Assembly (NCBI RefSeq): GCF_012641435.1
Contig: NZ_JABAIJ010000018.1
Location: 38,297-102,296, forward strand
DNA length: 64,000 nt
Direction: 5' to 3'
DNA from: Rhizobium sp. P38BS-XIX
GTDB taxonomy: Bacteria; Pseudomonadota; Alphaproteobacteria; Rhizobiales; Rhizobiaceae
Of the stretch, positions 25,735-34,909 are shown in pieces. The notes beneath the pieces are model-generated. The model saw only the letters and a list, made by a program, of their open reading frames with translations, did no database searches and had not been told where the DNA came from. Numbering within the stretch: position 1 is the stretch's first letter; every line of letters begins with the position of its first letter. Position numbers and translations under genes: made by a program.

Positions 25735-26640
25735 TCAGCTTTTGCTATCGGTTGCTTCCGACTGGAACACCTGGGTAAGCCAGTCGATGAAGACTCTGAC
25801 GCGCGGCGCGAGCTGGCGGTTTTGTGTGTAAAGGACCGAGGCCTCCATCGGCGGCACCGTCCAATCGGCGAGTACGGGCAGGAAGTGCCCGGATGCCAGC
25901 TGATGGGCCACGCGATAACGGGGGACCTGGATCAATCCCAACCCCGCCAGCCCGGCAGCCGTATAGATCTCGGCGCCCCTTACCAGAACGTCACTCGGCA
26001 GGCTGACCTGTATTGATTGTCCATCGCGCTCGAACTCGAGCGGATAGGCTTGGCCGGTGGCCGACGCGCTGTAGCCGACCATCCGGTGTCCCTCCAAATG
26101 CTCCGCCGACGCGGGCAATCCGTAGCGCTCGATGTAGGAAGGGCTTGCCAGGGTGATTTGCTCGAACATGCCGATACGTCGACCAATCAGCGACGAGTCG
26201 GGCAGCGTGCCGGCGCGCACCACACAGTCGACGCCTTCCCTTATGAGGTCGACCATGCGGTCTCCCTCGCTCAGATTCAAACCGATCTGCGGGTAGCGCG
26301 CGACGAAGCTAGGCAAGGCCGGCATGATGAAAAATCGCGCCATCGTCCCCTGCATGTCAACGCGCAAAGGCCCTCGGGGCTCGCTGTCGCGAAACGCATT
26401 TTCGAGTTCGTCGAAATCGGCCAGCAATCGAATGCAGCGCTCACGATAGATGGCGCCGTCACGCGTCGGCTGCACGTTCCTGGTGGTGCGCTCGAGAAGC
26501 CGCACCCCCAATTCCGTCTCCAGCTTCTGAATGGCATGGGTAACCGTCGGGCGGGGGACGTTGAGATCCCTTGCCGCCTGGGCAAAGCTTCCCCGTTCGA
26601 CAATTCGCACGAAGAGACGCATTGAGTCGATACGATCCAT
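25735..26640 (-). CDS. LysR-family transcriptional regulator
   Basis: A 301-residue LysR protein: N-terminal HTH (MDRIDSMRLFVRIVERGSFAQAARDLNVPRPTVTHAIQKLETELG), then the effector-binding domain. This type (first residues MDRIDSMRLFVRIVE) is common among regulators next to small redox or quinone genes. It diverges from a DoxX gene across 119 bp, so DoxX is its likely target. The effector is unknown. Confidence 0.88.
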   Translation of the reverse strand: MDRIDSMRLFVRIVERGSFAQAARDLNVPRPTVTHAIQKLETELGVRLLERTTRNVQPTRDGAIYRERCIRLLADFDELENAFRDSEPRGPLRVDMQGTMARFFIMPALPSFVARYPQIGLNLSEGDRMVDLIREGVDCVVRAGTLPDSSLIGRRIGMFEQITLASPSYIERYGLPASAEHLEGHRMVGYSASATGQAYPLEFERDGQSIQVSLPSDVLVRGAEIYTAAGLAGLGLIQVPRYRVAHQLASGHFLPVLADWTVPPMEASVLYTQNRQLAPRVRVFIDWLTQVFQSEATDSKS

Positions 26641-26759
26641 AGATCGGTCCTTTAGTCGATCGTTATGATTTTTGAAATGATGAAGTTGAAATCCGCTCTC
26701 TTCAGCGAAAAAGATGAACGACCTATCCTTCCAATCATCACGGATGGAAGGAACGCAGC

Positions 26760-27248
26760 ATGTCGAAACCAGCAGACCACAGCTCTGTCGAGACTTCGCT
26801 TTTCATTCCGGGCCTCGCGGGATTTTACCGATGGGCCAGGCCGGTATCCTACGCGCTTCTGCGGCTTGCGTTCGGCCTGACGATCGTCACGCATGGACTG
26901 CCGAAAATCATGCGCGCAGCGCACGGCACCATGGCCGATCCGATGCAGGGATCGATCAACATCATCACCAACAGCCTGCATCTGCCTTTCGCCTCCGAGT
27001 TGGCGACGGTGGTCACTCTTCTCGAAACCTTTGGTGGCCTTGCGGTCGCAGTCGGCTTGTTCACCCGCCTGTTCGCGCCGATGCTGGCTGTCGAAATGGC
27101 CTTCATCAGCATCGCCATGGGGCCGACATGGCCCTGGATTGATCGCGGCATCGAGTATCCCGTCATGCTCGGATTTATGGCGCTACTCATCTCAATTCAT
27201 GGCGGCGGCCCGGTATCGCTCGACGCGCGCATCGGGCGCGAGCTGTAA
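26760..27248 (+). CDS. DoxX-family membrane protein
   Basis: A 162-residue inner-membrane protein with four hydrophobic segments and DoxX features: YALLRLAFGLTIVTHGLPKIM near residue 40 and TLLETFGGLAVAVGLFTRL in the second helix pair. DoxX-like proteins associate with respiratory or sulfur-redox functions; the reaction is undefined. It is divergent from the LysR gene and followed, after about 210 bp, by the copper-related operon, which is probably separate. Confidence 0.82.
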   Translation: MSKPADHSSVETSLFIPGLAGFYRWARPVSYALLRLAFGLTIVTHGLPKIMRAAHGTMADPMQGSINIITNSLHLPFASELATVVTLLETFGGLAVAVGLFTRLFAPMLAVEMAFISIAMGPTWPWIDRGIEYPVMLGFMALLISIHGGGPVSLDARIGREL

Positions 27249-27458
27249 CGGATATTCGACCTTTAAGTCCTCCAGACACGTGAAGCCGCCCAAAGCGCGT
27301 CGGCGCATTCCAGGGCCAGATCCACAGGGCCTAGAGGAATGGAGCCCGTGTGGCAAACACCGGCCAGAATGGCGCGTTTCGGGTGCGCGGATTGCCGCAT
27401 TGAGGTCGAGGAGAAATGCCGATATCACACGCTGGACGCCTTTTCGGCGGGGGATCAA

Positions 27459-27866
27459 TTGCAGCGTGTGAAAAACCAGATCGGGCAGTGGGCGGTGCGC
27501 ATCTTGTGTGCGATCGCGCTGGTGTTCGTCGGTTACGCGCATCAGGTTCCTGCTTTGGCGGCAAGCGAGCTGTCACCGGCCGAGCTTGCGCAATATGTCC
27601 TGCCCGACGGCACTCTTCCCACCCTATGCGTCACCGTTGACGACGGCTCCGGCAAAGAGCACGGCAAGATAGCCCATCTGAACGGCTGTGAGGCATGCCG
27701 CATCAGTGCGTCGGTCGTCTTGCCGACGCCAGCCGACGTGGTTGGCGCTCGTGTTGGCTTCGTCACAACCGTCGAATTGCCGCTGCGTGCCGAGGTCTTC
27801 TACCGCCAGCTTTTTCCTCCAAACACAGGCCCCAGAGCGCCACCCTCCAATCCTATCCTTGCTTGA
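27459..27866 (+). CDS. DUF2946-like secreted protein of a copper operon
   Basis: A 135-residue protein with a signal or membrane anchor (AVRILCAIALVFVGYAHQVPALA). The mature part contains LCVTVDDGSG and HLNGCEACRISA, the Cys pair seen in DUF2946-type proteins often encoded before copper chaperones. I prefer the TTG at 27459, four bases after GGGGGA; longer (27339) and shorter (GTG at 27468) starts exist. The PCu(A)C and SCO1 genes downstream suggest metal delivery in the periplasm. Confidence 0.6.
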   Translation: MQRVKNQIGQWAVRILCAIALVFVGYAHQVPALAASELSPAELAQYVLPDGTLPTLCVTVDDGSGKEHGKIAHLNGCEACRISASVVLPTPADVVGARVGFVTTVELPLRAEVFYRQLFPPNTGPRAPPSNPILA

Positions 27867-27954
27867 ACCCGCGTTGCGGCAGGCGCCGTAGCGCGCCTTA
27901 CAGCGTCGGCCCGACTGCCTTTGCACAGTTGGCCGCGGATCAGGATTGTTTTTC

Positions 27955-28581
27955 ATGTTTATCATCACTGCCACAGAAGTTGCGGAGCGCAACGCAATGG
28001 GCGTCTCTTTTGTTCGTGCCAAACCTGAGGGCAAAGTCCTCGATGTGGTTCGATCTACCAACAAGTTCAGCCGCTCGGGATCGTGGGTTGCGGCGAGCAT
28101 CTTCGCCGCCGTCTTTCTGCTGATTGCAACGGTTGCAGCGGCGCAGGACAAGCCTGCCGGCAACATCCGGATCGATCGCGCCGCGTCGCATTCCATGGTG
28201 CCCGGCGCCAAGGTCGGTGATGGCTACCTGACCATCACCAACACGGGCAGCGAGCCGGACCGGCTGATCGGTGCTCGTTCAGAGCGCGCAAAGACCGTGC
28301 AGCTGCATCAGATGAGCATGGACAACGGCATTATGACCATGCGCGAATTGAAGGGCGGTCTTACCATTCCGGCTGGCGAGACAATCCGGCTGGAGCCGAA
28401 TTACCATCTGATGTTCCAGGATATCGCGAAGCCATTCAAGCAGGGTGAGACGGTCAAAACGGTGCTCGTCTTCGAAAAGGCCGGCGACGTCGAAGCCGAT
28501 TTTGTCGTCGGCAAGATTGCCGGGCCGCTTGATGACGTCGGTGCTGCGATGCACGGCGGCCATGAGGGTCACGCACAATGA
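27955..28581 (+). CDS. Copper chaperone PCu(A)C
   Basis: A 208-residue periplasmic copper chaperone. After a basic N-terminus and hydrophobic anchor (WVAASIFAAVFLLIATVAAAQ, about residues 44-65) comes the domain with the copper ligands: His and Met in LHQMSMDNGIMTMRELKGG and His and Met in NYHLMFQDI. It ends in a His-rich tail (HGGHEGHAQ). Known members pass Cu(I) to cytochrome oxidase, with SCO1, which is encoded next with overlapping ATGA. The start is uncertain: 27955 has AGGA upstream; 27997 would give a more normal signal peptide. Confidence 0.85.
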   Translation: MFIITATEVAERNAMGVSFVRAKPEGKVLDVVRSTNKFSRSGSWVAASIFAAVFLLIATVAAAQDKPAGNIRIDRAASHSMVPGAKVGDGYLTITNTGSEPDRLIGARSERAKTVQLHQMSMDNGIMTMRELKGGLTIPAGETIRLEPNYHLMFQDIAKPFKQGETVKTVLVFEKAGDVEADFVVGKIAGPLDDVGAAMHGGHEGHAQ

Positions 28582-29180
28582 AGCAGAAGACCATTGCGAT
28601 CGTGGCCATGTCTTCGGCCACGCTGTTCGTCGCTGCCCTCCTGGCGCTGATGTTCTCGATCTATGCCGAGACACGACGGGCCGTCCCGTTCGATGCCAAT
28701 TTCTCCTTGATCGATGATCAGGGGCATCCCGTGGATCAGTCGATCTTCAAGGGGCATCCGGCGCTCGTCTACTTCGGCTATACACATTGCCCGGAGGCTT
28801 GCCCCACGACCCTTTTCGAGGTCGCCGATTGGATGAATGCCCTCGGAGACCAGGGCAAGGCCTTAAGGGCTTATTTCTTCTCCATCGATCCCGAGCGCGA
28901 TACGCGAGAGGTCATGCACGAGTACGTCAATGCGTTCAGCAACCGTATCACCGGCATTACCGGCAAGCCCGAGGAAATGAAGAAGGTTTCGGATGGCTGG
29001 ATCATCCATGCGGAAAAGCTGCCGAGCGTGGACGGCAATTATCACATGGACCACACCGTTTCGCTGCTGCTGATCGGCCCGGATGGGCGGCTGAAGGGGT
29101 TGATACCTTACGGTATGGATCGCGCCCAGGCGCTCGCCAAGATTCGCGATGTCCTCCTTAAGCCTTCCCAGGGAGCATGA
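28578..29180 (+). CDS. SCO1/SenC-family protein
   Basis: A 200-residue membrane-anchored thioredoxin-fold protein for copper insertion in cytochrome c oxidase. One N-terminal helix (IAIVAMSSATLFVAALLALMFSIYA) is followed by the copper motif CPEAC in GYTHCPEACPTTLFEVADW (about residue 72) and the conserved His in DHTVSLLLI. It overlaps the PCu(A)C stop. Length and motifs fit the family well. Confidence 0.92.
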   Translation: MKQKTIAIVAMSSATLFVAALLALMFSIYAETRRAVPFDANFSLIDDQGHPVDQSIFKGHPALVYFGYTHCPEACPTTLFEVADWMNALGDQGKALRAYFFSIDPERDTREVMHEYVNAFSNRITGITGKPEEMKKVSDGWIIHAEKLPSVDGNYHMDHTVSLLLIGPDGRLKGLIPYGMDRAQALAKIRDVLLKPSQGA

Positions 29181-29182
29181 AA

Positions 29183-29950
29183 ATGGATCGCAGACAATTC
29201 AACTCTCTGGTTGCCCTGACTTCGCTTGGACTTGTTGCTGGCGCAACGAGTGCCTTCGGCGAAACCGAAAAGCGTCTCAGTGTCATTGCGCTGGTGCATC
29301 CAGGCATGATTCTGCTCGACCTTGCGGGACCATTGACATGCTTCAACATGATGATGGCTGACGTTCATCTTGTCTGGAAGACCATGGATCCGGTTAGGAC
29401 GGACACCGGCATTACGATTGCGCCAACCAGTACGTTTGCGCAATGCCCCGAAGAGGCCGATGTGCTGTTCGTACCCGGTGGCCTCGGCGGTACGACGGCG
29501 ATGATGGACGATGACGCGGTGGTCGGCTTCCTTCGTGATCGCAGCGGCCGTTCGCGTTTCGTCACCAGCGTCTGCACGGGATCTCTGCTGCTCGGCGCGG
29601 CCGGCCTGTTGAAAGGTAAACGTGCCACCTCGCACTGGTACACGCGCGATCTCCTGCCCCAGTTCGGAGCGACGCCGGACTCAAGGCGGGTTGTCGAGGA
29701 CGGCAATGTGATTACCGGTGGCGGCGTCACTGCCGGGATCGACTTTGGCCTGACGCTTGCGGCACGGCTTCGTGACGAGAAGACCGCAAAGTTCATCCAA
29801 TTGCTGCTTGAATACGACCCGCAGCCACCCTTCGATGCCGGATCACCCGCAAAGGGTGGCCCGGCGCTTGCCGCATCCGTTCTCAGCCGCCGTTCTTCCG
29901 CTCTCGAGGCGGCAAAGGCGGCTGTCGAACGTGCGGCAAGGAAGATATAA
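29183..29950 (+). CDS. DJ-1/PfpI-family protein with Tat-like signal (isonitrile hydratase-like)
   Basis: A 255-residue protein. The N-terminus DRRQFNSLVALTSLGLVAGATSAFG resembles a twin-arginine signal, so it may act in the periplasm. The rest is a class I glutamine-amidotransferase-like fold: the nucleophile elbow VCTGSLLLGAAGLLKGKRATSHW with the Cys near residue 132, and ITGGGVTAGIDFGL later, as in isonitrile hydratases. I prefer the ATG at 29183 (7 bases after AGGGAG) over 29177, which overlaps the SCO1 stop. Its place at the end of a copper operon is unusual and its substrate unknown. Confidence 0.78.
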   Translation: MDRRQFNSLVALTSLGLVAGATSAFGETEKRLSVIALVHPGMILLDLAGPLTCFNMMMADVHLVWKTMDPVRTDTGITIAPTSTFAQCPEEADVLFVPGGLGGTTAMMDDDAVVGFLRDRSGRSRFVTSVCTGSLLLGAAGLLKGKRATSHWYTRDLLPQFGATPDSRRVVEDGNVITGGGVTAGIDFGLTLAARLRDEKTAKFIQLLLEYDPQPPFDAGSPAKGGPALAASVLSRRSSALEAAKAAVERAARKI

Positions 29951-30090
29951 AAGGAGCGCGGGCTTGGTCTTTCCAATTCGGATGCACCGAGCCTGCGCTT
30001 TCCGATCCTTGCCTGAACCGTCCTTCCTCGAGCTGTGGCGGGCGTCAACGCAGGCGGCATTCAACGCTGAGCCGAGGACAGTGGCTGGAT

Positions 30091-30672
30091 TTACAGGATG
30101 GCCATATCCACTTCGGCCTTGCGACCAAGTGATGTGATCCAGTCGCCATATTCCGGTTTGCTCTTCAGCTGTCGGCCATAGTGGCGCGCCAGCTCTCTGC
30201 GGAGAGTGCCCTTTCGGCCGAGCTGCTCGTCGGCAAAGGCGATCATTTGGGAATTGGGCCACGCCTGCGGCCGGATGATCGCCAAACGCTCGAACAAGGT
30301 CTCGGCCGAAGCGTCAGGGTTGGCCTGTGCCATCAGGGTCATCATCGCGGCCGTCGAGCGGGATACGCCCATGTGGCAGTGAACGAGGATATGGCTCGGC
30401 ACGCCCAGATCCTTGCGATCATGGAAATACTGCCCGAAATTCAAGATTTTCTCGACATGCTCTGGCGTCGGCATAATCTGTCCCGGCACCGGACTGATGA
30501 TGTCATGAAAGCGAAGAGTGGTGCGGACATGATCGCCATAGGTCGAAAAGGCGGTTAGCTCGGCGCGATCGGGGTCGATGATCGAAAGGACATGGGTGAC
30601 CTGACGCGAGCTTTGAGCCGGCAGCTCCTCAATCCCACATATCGTCAATTCGGGGGCGAGCATCATTTCCAT
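30091..30672 (-). CDS. Dual-specificity/tyrosine phosphatase-like protein
   Basis: A 193-residue cysteine phosphatase. The signature HCHMGVSRST (CX5R, Cys near residue 98) is complete. The general-acid region is probably HDIISPVPGQ. Upstream the strand ATHVLSIIDPDRAEL is typical of small bacterial dual-specificity phosphatases, and no signal peptide is present, so it is likely cytoplasmic. The neighbours do not indicate a substrate. Confidence 0.8.
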   Translation of the reverse strand: MEMMLAPELTICGIEELPAQSSRQVTHVLSIIDPDRAELTAFSTYGDHVRTTLRFHDIISPVPGQIMPTPEHVEKILNFGQYFHDRKDLGVPSHILVHCHMGVSRSTAAMMTLMAQANPDASAETLFERLAIIRPQAWPNSQMIAFADEQLGRKGTLRRELARHYGRQLKSKPEYGDWITSLGRKAEVDMAIL

Positions 30673-30907
30673 CTTGCTTCACTTCCATATGCGGTTTGCT
30701 GTCTCAAATCCGAGATCGACCGCCCGGTCCCGGATCGCCATCTTTCTGCGCCCACTTGTCCAGCAGGTCAACGCGCTCCGTCCCCAACGCCGACGAACCG
30801 TCGGAGCGATTGCCGTTCCTTTTGTTGTATAGCCGTGCAAGCGAGCAAACCGATATGACTGCCGCACGGCGTGGCACGTTGTGATTTCCCAGCCGATAGT
30901 CGCCTGT

Positions 30908-31816
30908 TCACTCACCATGGTCCTGCAAGACGCCTTTCACGGATTCCGTCATGAATTTCACGAAGGCCGAGAGCTTCGGTAGAGGGGCCTTGCTGCGGGG
31001 CCAAAGCAGGCGGAATGCGCGGCTTCGCTTCTCGGAATTTGGAAGCACTTCATAAAGCTTCCCGCTTCTGATCCGGTCGGCCACAGCGAAATAGGGTAGC
31101 CAAGCAATGCCGTGGCCTGCTTCTGCCAAGCGGATGAGTGGTTCCAGGGATGTCGCCGCCAGAGCCACCGGCAGGACCATGCCTTCGGGGACGATCGGGT
31201 CCCAGCTACCCAGCTTTCCGGTTTCGTAGAAGCGGTGATGCAGCAGGCGGTGCTTCATCAGATCCGAGGGGATGTGGGGCGCGCCCGCACGGGCCAGATA
31301 GCTGGGGGCGGCAACCAGAAGGTTCGAGAAATCGCCTAGCTTCACATGCATGAGACGGCTGTCGCTGACTTCGCCGGAACGGATCACGACGTCGAAGCCA
31401 TCGTCGATGACGTCGACCATGCGGTCGTTGAAGTCGAGGTCAAGCTCGACCTCAGGATATTTTTCCATGAATTGACCGAACAATGGCGTGAGAAGGTCGA
31501 GCGTGAAGGGTACGCCGACGCGAAGCCGTCCGCGTGGAGCCGCCGTCGTGTGCGCCAGTTCCGCGTCGGCTGCCTCCAGCTCGGACAGGACGTTGCGGCA
31601 ACGAGCCAGGAACATCTCGCCCTCGGCGGTCAGCCTGATGGCGCGCGTCGATCGGTGGAAAAGCCGGACACCCAATTGATCCTCCAGCTTGGCGATGATC
31701 TTGCCGACGGCTGACGAGGATATTCCGAATTGCTGCCCGGCAAGCTTGAAGCTTCGCAGCTCCGCTGCCTGCACAAAGGCCGACATCGCGCTAACACTTT
31801 CGATCCGAATGCCCAT
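30908..31816 (-). CDS. LysR-family regulator of the OYE/GST redox group
   Basis: A 302-residue LysR protein with N-terminal HTH (VSAMSAFVQAAELRSFKLAGQQFGISSSAVGKIIAKLEDQLG) and C-terminal effector domain. It diverges from the OYE-like gene. The gap contains TCCG-N7-CGGA, and a 51-bp block spanning its own start codon reappears upstream of the first GST gene. It is therefore a good candidate regulator of both promoters, probably in response to electrophilic or oxidative stress. Confidence 0.87.
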   Translation of the reverse strand: MGIRIESVSAMSAFVQAAELRSFKLAGQQFGISSSAVGKIIAKLEDQLGVRLFHRSTRAIRLTAEGEMFLARCRNVLSELEAADAELAHTTAAPRGRLRVGVPFTLDLLTPLFGQFMEKYPEVELDLDFNDRMVDVIDDGFDVVIRSGEVSDSRLMHVKLGDFSNLLVAAPSYLARAGAPHIPSDLMKHRLLHHRFYETGKLGSWDPIVPEGMVLPVALAATSLEPLIRLAEAGHGIAWLPYFAVADRIRSGKLYEVLPNSEKRSRAFRLLWPRSKAPLPKLSAFVKFMTESVKGVLQDHGE

Positions 31817-31861
31817 GAAGTCATTTTACTCCGCAATGTTCGGAAAAGCGGCCTGTTTATC
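31811..31861. repeat. Promoter block, copy 1 (LysR/OYE gap)
   Basis: A 51-bp block that begins at the LysR start codon region (GCCCATGAAGTC) and includes TCCGCAATGTTCGGA, an inverted repeat TCCG-N7-CGGA suited to LysR binding. It is 45/51 identical to 33042-33092 in the same orientation. Confidence 0.8.
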
Positions 31862-31960
31862 GCTGGACGAAGCTCCTTTAGTCAAGAGGAAGCCATCCGG
31901 TTCGCCGCAGTCGTGATGGCGAGACCATCGTGCAACGTCCGGGCGATAGGAGATTTTCCC

Positions 31961-33049
31961 ATGTCCATTTCAAGCCTGTTCGAGCCGCTCGCATTTCTGC
32001 ATGGGCCGCCGATGCGGAATCGGTTCATGCTGGCGCCGCTGACCAATCAACAAAGTGAGCCTGATGGCGTCGCGAGCGAATTCGACCAGGATTGGATCCG
32101 CCAGGTCGCGCAATCCGGCTACGGGCTCGTTCACACCTGCGCAACGAATGTGGAGGCGAGCGGAATTGCCTTCGCACGGCAACTGGGCATTCATAGCGAT
32201 GACCAGCTGCCCGGTTTGACCGAGATCGCCGCGTCGATCCGTGGAGGCGGCGCACTGTCATCCGTGCAGTTGCATCACGCCGGGCATCGCGCCAATCTTC
32301 GGCTCGGCGGCGTTCCATCCCCGGCCTCCGGCCGAACGATTCCCGGCATAGCTGCACTCACGACAGAGCAGGTGGAGCGGATCCGCGATAGCTTCATTGC
32401 TGCCGCCAAGCGGGCCGAGCGGGCGGGCTTCGATGGTGTCGCGCCTCATGGTGCTTTTGGATGGATACTCTCGGAATTCATGTCGCCGTTGTTGAACGAC
32501 CGCACGGACAAATATGGCGGCAATCTCGAAAACCGCGCCCGTCTCACCATCGAGGTGATCGACGGTATTCGTCGGGCGTGCGGACCGGATTTTCAGATCG
32601 GGTGGCGCCTCTCCATCGAGCGCTATGGCTTGCTGCTGGAAGAGTTGCGCGAGATCGTGGCGGAGATTTTTCAGCGGGAGTTGATCGATTACCTCGATTT
32701 GGCGCTGTGGGATTCGGCGCAGATCGTGGGGACGGGAACGTTCCGCGGAAAAACCATGCTCAGTGTCTTTACCGATCTTCCGCGCCGCGGCGTGCGCGTC
32801 GGTACCGCGGGAAAGATCATGAGCGCTCAACGCTGCGCCCAGCTTTTGGAGGAGGGGTGCGACTTTGTGCTGATAGGCCGCGCTGGCATTCTCGAGCGGG
32901 ATTTCCCGCTTAGGGTCAAGGCAAATCCGCTTCATGAAAGCCCGGCACTTCCGGTGACGGCGGATTTCCTGCGCCAAGGCGGCCTCAGCGAACGCTTCAT
33001 CAATCATATGCGCGGTTGGGAAAGCTTCGTTCAACCCGGTAGCCCATGA
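31961..33049 (+). CDS. NADH:flavin oxidoreductase, Old Yellow Enzyme family
   Basis: A 362-residue FMN-dependent alkene reductase-like enzyme. Typical blocks are MRNRFMLAPLTNQQS, VQLHHAGHRA (usual substrate-binding His region), GVAPHGAFGWILSEFMSPLLNDRTDKYGGNLENRARL (matching HGAHGYLLxxFLSP...R.D.YGGS.ENR with changes), and VRVGTAGKIMSAQRCAQLLEEGCDFVLIGR near the flavin phosphate. The ATG at 31961 follows GATAGGAG. It reduces activated double bonds in the cytoplasm, fitting with the neighbouring GSTs in detoxification. Confidence 0.88.
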   Translation: MSISSLFEPLAFLHGPPMRNRFMLAPLTNQQSEPDGVASEFDQDWIRQVAQSGYGLVHTCATNVEASGIAFARQLGIHSDDQLPGLTEIAASIRGGGALSSVQLHHAGHRANLRLGGVPSPASGRTIPGIAALTTEQVERIRDSFIAAAKRAERAGFDGVAPHGAFGWILSEFMSPLLNDRTDKYGGNLENRARLTIEVIDGIRRACGPDFQIGWRLSIERYGLLLEELREIVAEIFQRELIDYLDLALWDSAQIVGTGTFRGKTMLSVFTDLPRRGVRVGTAGKIMSAQRCAQLLEEGCDFVLIGRAGILERDFPLRVKANPLHESPALPVTADFLRQGGLSERFINHMRGWESFVQPGSP

Positions 33050-33092
33050 AGTCGTTTTCGTCCGCAATGTTCGGAAATGCAGCCTATTTATC
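33042..33092. repeat. Promoter block, copy 2 (upstream of the GST operon)
   Basis: The second copy of the 51-bp block keeps the core TCCGCAATGTTCGGA unchanged. Its left end coincides with the OYE stop codon (the TGA lies inside CCCATGAAG). It sits about 135 bases before the first GST gene and likely gives that operon a LysR-dependent promoter. Confidence 0.8.
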
Positions 33093-33227
33093 CCGATTAG
33101 CTCATCGACTACCTAATACGCATCGCCTCGCATCAAGGCAGGGATGACTGCCCAACGCGGCACGACACACCAGACAAACGCAACTTTTCAAGCACGCCCG
33201 ATGAGCCCGGGATGCAAGGAGCAACTT

Positions 33228-34094
33228 ATGAATAATCCTCAGGAAAACCAGCCGGCAGGCTACGTGCCACCGAAAGTCTGGGTTCAGAAGAACACATATG
33301 GCGGTGCTTTTGGCAGTAGCAATCGGCCAGTCTCGGGCGCCCGGTTCGAACGGGCTCTGCCGATCGGCGAACATCCGCTGCAACTCTATTCGCAGGGTAC
33401 GCCGAATGGGCAGAAAGTTACCATCATGCTTGAGGAACTGCTGGCCGCCGGCCATGCGGGCGCCGAGTACGATGCCTGGCTGATCGACATCTTCAAGGGC
33501 GATCAGTTCGGAAGCGGCTTCACGGCCGTCAATCCGAACTCGAAGATCCCGGCTCTTGTCGACCGCTCGACCGGCACCGCCATCAATGTCTTCGAAAGTG
33601 GCTCCATCCTCGTCTATCTCGCCGAGAAATTCGGTGCATTCCTGCCGACGGAGCATCGCGCGCGGACGGAAACGTTCAACTGGCTGATGTGGCAGATGGG
33701 GACCGCACCATTCGTCGGTGGCGGCCTCGGTCACTTCTACGCCTACGCACCGATCAAGATCGAATACGCGATCGACCGCTATGCGATGGAGGTTAAGCGT
33801 CAGCTGCATGTGCTGGACACGCACCTCGCGCACCACGAATTCCTTGCCGGCGATCAATATACCATTGCGGACATGGCCGTCTGGCCGTGGCAGCCGGGCA
33901 GTCTCTACGGTGTCTACAATACGCATGAATTCGTCGGCGTCGAAGAATACACGCACCTCCTGCGCTGGTATCGCGCGATCGCCGCGCGGCCTGCGGTGGC
34001 TCGGGGGAGGATCGTCAATCGCACCTCGGGCGCGCCCGGTGAATTCCTGCCAGAACGCCATCATGCGTCCGATCTCGATGCCCTGCTTCGATAG
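33228..34094 (+). CDS. YghU-like glutathione S-transferase (disulfide-bond oxidoreductase type)
   Basis: A 288-residue GST with the long N-terminal extension typical of YghU (YVPPKVWVQKNTYGGAFGSSNRPVSGARFERALP). The thioredoxin-like domain follows (PLQLYSQGTPNGQKVTIMLEELL, NPNSKIPALVDRS, FESGSILVYLAEKFG) and then the all-helical domain. Known YghU reduces disulfides with glutathione. The ATG at 33228 follows AAGGAGCAACTT. First gene of the group behind promoter copy 2. Confidence 0.9.
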   Translation: MNNPQENQPAGYVPPKVWVQKNTYGGAFGSSNRPVSGARFERALPIGEHPLQLYSQGTPNGQKVTIMLEELLAAGHAGAEYDAWLIDIFKGDQFGSGFTAVNPNSKIPALVDRSTGTAINVFESGSILVYLAEKFGAFLPTEHRARTETFNWLMWQMGTAPFVGGGLGHFYAYAPIKIEYAIDRYAMEVKRQLHVLDTHLAHHEFLAGDQYTIADMAVWPWQPGSLYGVYNTHEFVGVEEYTHLLRWYRAIAARPAVARGRIVNRTSGAPGEFLPERHHASDLDALLR

Positions 34095-34177
34095 TGCGAT
34101 CTCACCCGCCCGCTAATTCGGGCTCTCTCCCAACCACGCGCGCATTGAAGTCGCGCAGGCTCAATCATGGAGTTGTT

Positions 34178-34789
34178 ATGAAGCTTTACTATGCCATCGG
34201 TTCTTGCGGACTTGCACCGCAGATCGCCCTGCGCGAGGCCGAGCAGACGTTCGATCTTGTCAAGGTCGATTTCCAGACGAAAACAACTGTCGAGGGCGAC
34301 TATTTCAAGGTGACGCCGAAAGGCTTCGTGCCCGCGCTCAAGCTCGCCGACGGTGACGTCATCACCGAGGGAGCGGTCGTTCTGCAATGGATCGCCGACA
34401 ACAATCCAGAGCGCAAGCTCCTGCCTGCGCCGGGCTCACCGCAGCGTTATCGGGCCCTTGAGTGGTTGAACTATATCGCAACCGACATGCACAAGGGCTA
34501 TGCGACATTGTTCTCGCCGTTCCTGGACGACGCTTCGAAGGCGAGGTTCATCGAGGGCAACCTGAGCACCCGTTTCGAGTATCTCGATGGCCATCTTTCC
34601 GGCAGCGACTACCTTCTGGAAACCGGTTTCTCGGTCGCGGATGCCTATCTCTACAATGTTCTCACCTGGTCCCCCCGGGTGAACATAGATCTGTCTCCCT
34701 ATGCTGCGATCCAGCGGTTCATGATGCGCATGGGTAAGCGGCCCAGCGTGCTGGCCTCGCTTGAGGCCGAAGGAATTTCCCTGAGCTGA
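34178..34789 (+). CDS. Glutathione S-transferase (GstA/beta class-like)
   Basis: A 203-residue cytosolic GST. The N-terminus MKLYYAIGSCGLAPQIALREA has the conserved Cys at position 10 of beta-class enzymes, then VTPKGFVPALKLADGDVITEGAVVLQWIAD, then a helical domain. It conjugates glutathione to electrophiles. It lies 83 bases after the YghU-like gene and likely shares its transcript. Confidence 0.9.
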   Translation: MKLYYAIGSCGLAPQIALREAEQTFDLVKVDFQTKTTVEGDYFKVTPKGFVPALKLADGDVITEGAVVLQWIADNNPERKLLPAPGSPQRYRALEWLNYIATDMHKGYATLFSPFLDDASKARFIEGNLSTRFEYLDGHLSGSDYLLETGFSVADAYLYNVLTWSPRVNIDLSPYAAIQRFMMRMGKRPSVLASLEAEGISLS

Positions 34790-34909
34790 GCGGCTGGGGC
34801 GGATCGCCGGAGCCTCGGCTTCTTCATCGGAGCGGGGTGAGTGCTGCCCCATCTCAATATCAATCTCGATACGGCCCGCCATGCCGGCGGCCAAATGATG
34901 GAGTTCAAA

